From contig CM055094.1 of the NCBI GenBank assembly GCA_029204225.1, positions 19,474,702 to 19,538,701 on the forward strand: a stretch of DNA of 64,000 nucleotides, given 5' to 3'. The position numbers and the translations under genes were made by a program. Source of the DNA: Diphasiastrum complanatum. Taxonomy: Eukaryota; Streptophyta; Lycopodiopsida; Lycopodiales; Lycopodiaceae. Below, in pieces: positions 59,110 through 64,000 of the stretch; position 1 is the stretch's first letter, and each line of letters opens with the position of its first letter. Below the pieces are notes generated by a model. That model saw nothing but the letters and a program-made list of their open reading frames with translations. It searched no databases and was not told the origin of the DNA.

Positions 59110-59830
59110 ATGGCGATGGATTTACCGACAGGTAAATTGAAAGTCGATTTGTTAAATGGTTGTGAATTGAAAGTTTATTTGTTAAATGGTTGTGAATATA
59201 CTTGTAACTTCAGTACACTTTCTTTCAAGTCTAATCAATGGTTTCAAGTTAAAGGCAATATTCTAGGGAAAGACATAAGTATAATGTTTGATTTTAGAGA
59301 TACTCACGACTTTTTGAATGTGCGGCTTGTATAGAAGCTTTGGGTCCCCACCATGGCCAGTGATCAACATTATGTGGTCCTCTAGCCTCAGAGTCAGACA
59401 CAGAAGTTTGGGATGTGAAAGTCCCTGATTTGGAGGTTCGGATGCAAGATCATGTTGAGCGGCTCGACTTCCATGTTATGAATCTTGATAGAACTTATCT
59501 AATCTTAGGATATGAATGGGTTTTTGATAAATCAGATTTGTTGAAAATAGATTTTAAAAACCATACTATTGTATTTAAAGATAAGTTTGACCAGATAGTC
59601 TCTATTTATGGGGAGACTAATGTACTCCCATCACCGATGGTTTCCTCGGCGGAAGTTATGGAAAAACTACATAATTCTAAGTATGAGCTTTTTCATCTTG
59701 TTTTGAAATCTCGTATGCATTGTGATGTGAATGTGCTAACATGCTTTAAGACCAAAAATTAGCATCAAGAACAGCTTTTAATGCACGATTTAAAACAAGA
59801 GTTCAATGATGTTTTTCCTAAATAGCTAAA
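59110..59830 (+). mobile_element. Ty3/gypsy gag-protease remnant, C' copy
   Basis: Frame 59110-59334 ends ILGKDISIMFDFRDTHDFLN: here the catalytic Asp is kept but Ser-Gly are Phe-Arg. After a stop, 59415-59762 has YLILGYEWV, then QEFNDVFPK near 59800 and a stop. The rest of pol is missing. Complementary damage to the minus copy at 9925-10629. Confidence 0.7.
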
Positions 59831-60700
59831 ATTTTTTGAGGTACATACTTCTAATTATATTGCAGTCCATTGTTAGCACATAATCAATTTTTTCTGAAAT
59901 GAACTCTTTGAAATGTTTTAGAAAAGAGCAAGAACATAAAGATAGATTTTCAATTTCGAAATTGCAGAAAACATCAAACAGAAAGTACCATTCAGTTTTG
60001 ATGTTAGGTAAGTATGACCAAGCAAACACAATATCATGGAAGAACTTGTGTATATAAGGCCAAAGATTGTAATAAAATACGAGTGTAAAAGTGTCTCACA
60101 TGAATGGTCTCAAACATTCTATTACAGTAGCGTAAATGTAAAAATATCTTTGCCTTGTCCTTGCGCGTGCTGAGTTGTAGTCAATCCACCGTATTCCTAG
60201 TGAGAGTTCTTCTATGCAGATCCTCGTGATCCTGCGAGCTAGTTAATACCTGTAAAAGTTCAGTCTTTTAGCCAGTAAGTCTTCTTTTGCACCACTGCCT
60301 TGGCCTTCCTTTCCTTTATATCATGTATACTTCTTTCTTTTTCCCATATTTTGTCCAGAGACCACCGAACTAGGGTTGTTTAGGTTGAAAGAACTAGGCC
60401 TTTCATTTGAGTTTTGGAAGAATTTATCTTGGACAGTGAAAAAATGTGGTCTTTTGAGGAGGCGTTCAATCTCTCTGATGTTTTCAGCATCTCCTAAGTT
60501 GGCAAAGAGATAAGCAAAAGGGTTTGCAGCAAGTCACTCATGTGCTGGCGTAAAAAGAGAAAAGTATGTGTGACTTGACAACATCTCTGGCGAGCTTGTG
60601 TAGCCAAAGAAAAAAGCCATTCATATAATTTTGGAAGGATGCACCAAGGAAGAATTTAATACGATTGTTCATCATGAAACACGATGATCCCAAAAAAAAG
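59826..60700 (-). pseudogene. Y family coding remnant, copy 5
   Basis: Minus frame 60029-59826 (AWSYLPNIKTEWYFLFDVF) and decayed upstream parts to ~60680. Inverse of 9080-9960, broken at more places than copies 2 and 3. Confidence 0.35.
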
Positions 60701-61130
60701 AAATCACATGGAGACCCATTTTTTTTTTTTTATAAAAAAATACCCATATTTAAAATGCTTCAAATAAAGATATTGTATTGCTAAAAAAAATGTTGTATTT
60801 TGCTTGATAATTAATCAAGCTACTAAAATTTTGTTAATAGATTTGTATTAATAATTGCACATTAGCTTATATGAAATAATAATACTATTCAAAATAAAAT
60901 CATTGGACACAACCATTAGAATAACTAAAAAAAAACTTTTTGCTTATTAAAACAAAAGTTTTTATTTTTTTTAAAAAAATTTAAAAGTCTTTTAAATTAC
61001 AATTCTTGTATCAAGGAAAATATTTTTTAAATTATGACCTAACATAAACCAAAAGGAATCATATGCACATAAATATGCCTCTTCAAATCATTCCTACAAG
61101 ATCAGTTAAATCATCATGCAATAATCATCG
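60701..61130. other. AT-rich spacer with copia leader scrap
   Basis: Inverse of 8650-9060. The copia leader piece is at about 61035-61125. No gene seen. Confidence 0.55.
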
Positions 61131-62624
61131 TTTCCACATCCTATCAGAGCAACATTGCTCCAAAGTTTTCACAAATTTCTCGTCTCCGTACACTGCCGAG
61201 CAATACTCTACATACACTGCTCAGAGAGCCTAGCCCCCATGCTCTTCAATCACTGTGGACCGAGCCAAACGTCCATATTCTGCATTCATTGTGGACTGAA
61301 CTGAGCATCCATACTCTGCATACAAAGTTGACTGAGCCGAGTCCGTCCAAAGACGACCGATCCGAAGCCCTCCACAGTCGACCGAGCCGAGACTCCACTT
61401 GTCTGTTACCAGAGCCGAACCTTCAACAGAGTCGCGAGCCAAGTCCAGAACCTGTCTGCCACAACATTTTCCAGTTCTGATGACCCAACTCAAGACAGAA
61501 TTGACATCACCATGGAAAGTCTCGATATCTCTAAGATGAACACTTGGTACTAGGAGGCACACTAGTTCCTGAGCCACATAGAGTTCCAACTTCCTCTTTT
61601 GATCAGTGGCTATCAGAGCCCGTTTCGATTGCATATTGCTTATAACCACACTGACAGATTTTCCAATTCATGTTACCTCCTAACCAAAATTTTGTTTATA
61701 TTATCCCTATTTCTGGAGCTGACCTCAATACATTTGGCTTCCCTAGGGAACCAAACACAGTTAGTAGGACCCTCAAAAAAATTGAATCCATAGCATACTT
61801 CAAATACATAGACCCCTCAGCGGACAAATGGAAAAAAAAGATGGTTATCGTATTGAGGTCATAAATGATAAGCCCTTAGCTGCTCCGTGCGCCTATCTAA
61901 CAAAATATACATAGGGCTATAGGTCCAAGATCACGCGTATCCCCATGAAACTATTCCACATGATGGCTGATTCTAAACTACATGATCAGAACCTTTATGA
62001 CTGGGCCCAGTTTGCTTCCAACTGCCTCCATGACTATATCAAGAACAAACAAACCTCCAGTTGTTGGACTATCTTCTGATAGATGTCACTTTGCAGCAGT
62101 TGAGCCACCGACCTCAATTTTGAGACCACTTGATGCTAGCAGATAAAACCTTGGGAGACTCCCTCAGAACCAGCCAAGAATACCAACTCTACTTCTAGGC
62201 CTATTACAACAGATTCCACGCAAGCGGCTTCTCAAAAGAGAAAGAGTTCTTTCTCTCCACAAGGGCCAACTGCAAAGCACCAAACGGTCGACCTAGTGAA
62301 GCTTACATCGAGAAAGACACCCATGTACTCTATGTCACAGACGAAGGACCGATACAAGCGAAGTGTCATGCTTCATTAGATGAAACAGACTCAAATGATA
62401 TGGAGTTTACATTCGAGGAGTTCCATGGCCCAAAAGGGCTGTCTAAGAAATGCCATGTAAGAGAGAGAAAATCGTCGAATTTTAAAACTCCGACCGAGTT
62501 TTTGGTCTGCCCGCACAACTCCGATGACTTGACCTCACTAGTAACGTATGTAATTAATTGGAAGTTGGGTAGCCACAACGTGTGGGGTCCATACTTCAAG
62601 ATTCTATTTTCTACCATTAACTAA
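61131..62624 (+). pseudogene. X1 gene, last B' copy
   Basis: Plus counterpart of 7196-8720. Minisatellite at about 61240-61325, an MSATTS-equivalent region at ~61457 (start codon lost), GADLNTFGFPREPNT at ~61720, YDWAQFASNCLHDYIKN at ~62000, STRANCKAPNGRPSEAYIEK at ~62265, and an intact end FTFEEFHGPKGLSKKCHVRE to FKILFSTIN at 62624. Confidence 0.6.
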
Positions 62625-62649
62625 CATGACTTCTCATGTAAATGCAAAC

Positions 62650-64000
62650 CGTATTGCACATCAAAGTTTTTGTTCCATCTACTAAAGCGTTCACATCAAA
62701 GAAAAACTGTCTTATCGATCTGCAAATCATGGCAAGAAACTTTGAATATTTTGGATCACAATGAGCGCCAACGTGAATCTAAATTTTTGAAATTCGAAAA
62801 ATACGGAGTGTGTTGGATCAAATGGAGCGGCAAGGCTATCTCAAACTTTTGCAATTCAAAAATTTGCAATTTCAACACACATCTATCGAAAAAATATTTT
62901 GCTTATTTTGCTCATAACTGCAAAGCTTTGATTTTGCATATAAAGCAAGAAACATGGAGTGTGATGGATCAAAAACATCGCCAAGGTCATTTCAAACTTT
63001 TTCAATTATTTTTTTTATAATTAAGACGAGTTTTAATAGCTTACAAGATATATAACAAGTGGGTTTTCGACTAGATTAATCTATCGATTATTAAGATGTC
63101 TAAATATCATCTCCATATTGATCTTCCCACAGAATATGCTCCACTGTCGAGAAAAAATATGATAGGATCCACCTTAGCAGCTCACCAAAGGACGAAAGAC
63201 AGGAAACATTGTGATCTATGGGTTGATGGAAGTTTGTATCCAATCGATCCAAGCTCAATGCAACATCCAAATTTTAGATTGGTCACACAACTCGTAATGT
63301 TTTTGTGTGAAGGACACAATGGTCTATTGGGTTATTGTGAAAGATTGAAAAGTTATGGCATTAATAATTCAATGAAAAAAATTCACTGTTTGGAAAATAT
63401 GTTGAATGGTTTGCTTACTGACTACCGAGAAAAAGAAACTTTTTTTTGCAAACAAAAAAAGAAAATGAAATCTTGAAGATAGATAATTCTCGTCTGCAAG
63501 ATATTATATTAAACCTCAACCAAGAAACTGACAATATGAAACTAATTGTACAATTATTGTGTACCTCATATTGTCAAATAAATGTAGAAGTAAACACATT
63601 ACGGAAAAAAATATTGAACAATAAGCAAAAAAGAGTTATTTTAAAAAGTATTGACGAGCTCTCAACAAGTGGGGGTCAACGGAAAAAAAGAATATATGAT
63701 TTCAAGTAGGATTATGTTTTAAACTATTCATGTGTTTTGTTTCATCTAGCACATCAGTGGTTGTGAATTGTTTTTTTCTAAATCTTATTTCTATTTTGCA
63801 GAGCAGCTTTAGTCACCAATGAAAATCCGGAAGACAGGGACATGATTGGAAAGTCTTTGAGTGCAGTACTTACAGCCAAGTCAACGACGAGTCTACTTGC
63901 AAATCAACGATACTCTCGAATCAAGCCCAAGATTGCAGAGGCCCTTATGGGCTGAGTTGGCAATATCATTGACCGAAAATTGATACAAGGAGCATGAGAT
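62650..64000 (+). pseudogene. X2 gene, last copy, cut by window edge
   Basis: Helical repeats at 62730-63010, MSKYHLHIDLPTEYAPLSRK exon from 63096. Here the TGA after LLTDY is CGA, so this copy reads 126 codons through the T run (63437-63444). The coiled coil follows in another frame (63446-63709), then the intron (about 63707-63802) and the IGKSLSAVLTAKSTT exon. A TGA replaces the GEV of MGEVSKI at ~63951. It continues past the window. Confidence 0.55.

Overview
This is a repeat-dense, AT-rich piece of nuclear DNA from a land plant. The evidence is plant-type Ty1/copia fragments (UBN2-like gag, CCHC knuckle, DSGAS protease, GAG-pre-integrase, copia RNase H tail), Ty3/gypsy protease remnants, long (CT)n/(GA)n and poly-G tracts, GT-AG introns, TATA boxes and very many stop-riddled repeated coding fragments. 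Nothing bacterial was seen and no tRNA or rRNA gene was recognised. I cannot name the species.

The window is a higher-order array. The same blocks recur in a fixed order, A-B-(C)-D-E-A-B..., and the array switches strand at about 22.2-22.4 kb. Forward blocks: A 1-4435, B 4436-8720, C 8721-15.5k, D 15.5-22.2k. Inverted blocks: A' 22.4-25.1k, E' 25.1-30.0k, D' 30.0-35.7k, B' 35.7-40.1k, A' 40.1-43.6k, E' 43.6-48.4k, D' 48.4-53.4k, C' 53.4-61.1k, B' 61.1-64k. Region 5-15.7k is therefore the inverse of 53.7-64k, and 24.8-35.7k is a direct repeat of 43-52.8k.

Five coding families are carried in the array besides retroelement debris. (1) A divergent, intronless CENH3-like histone H3 gene is intact in one copy (5131-5589) and truncated in a second (39767). 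(2) A reverse transcriptase with GIPMG and YIDD motifs lies at 11.2-12.1k and 57.45-58.37k. (3) 'X1' is an unrecognised protein with a 12-residue minisatellite near its start; it occurs in about ten full or partial copies, each with the same TATAAATA-bearing upstream region where that region survives. (4) 'X2' is an unrecognised protein with short helical repeats, a coiled coil and a frame-preserving 97-bp intron; it follows X1 on the same strand. (5) The A-block gene encodes a protein with an N-terminal membrane segment, internally duplicated in two copies. In the best-preserved unit (35.7-40.1k) the order is X1, X2, a G-box-rich promoter with a TATA-like box, three 85-bp leader repeats, then the histone start codon.

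Most copies are broken. The same deletions and chimeric joins (X1 to gypsy protease, X1 to copia, copia pre-integrase to RNase H) recur in several blocks, so the array grew by segmental duplication of an already mosaic unit, not by many independent insertions.
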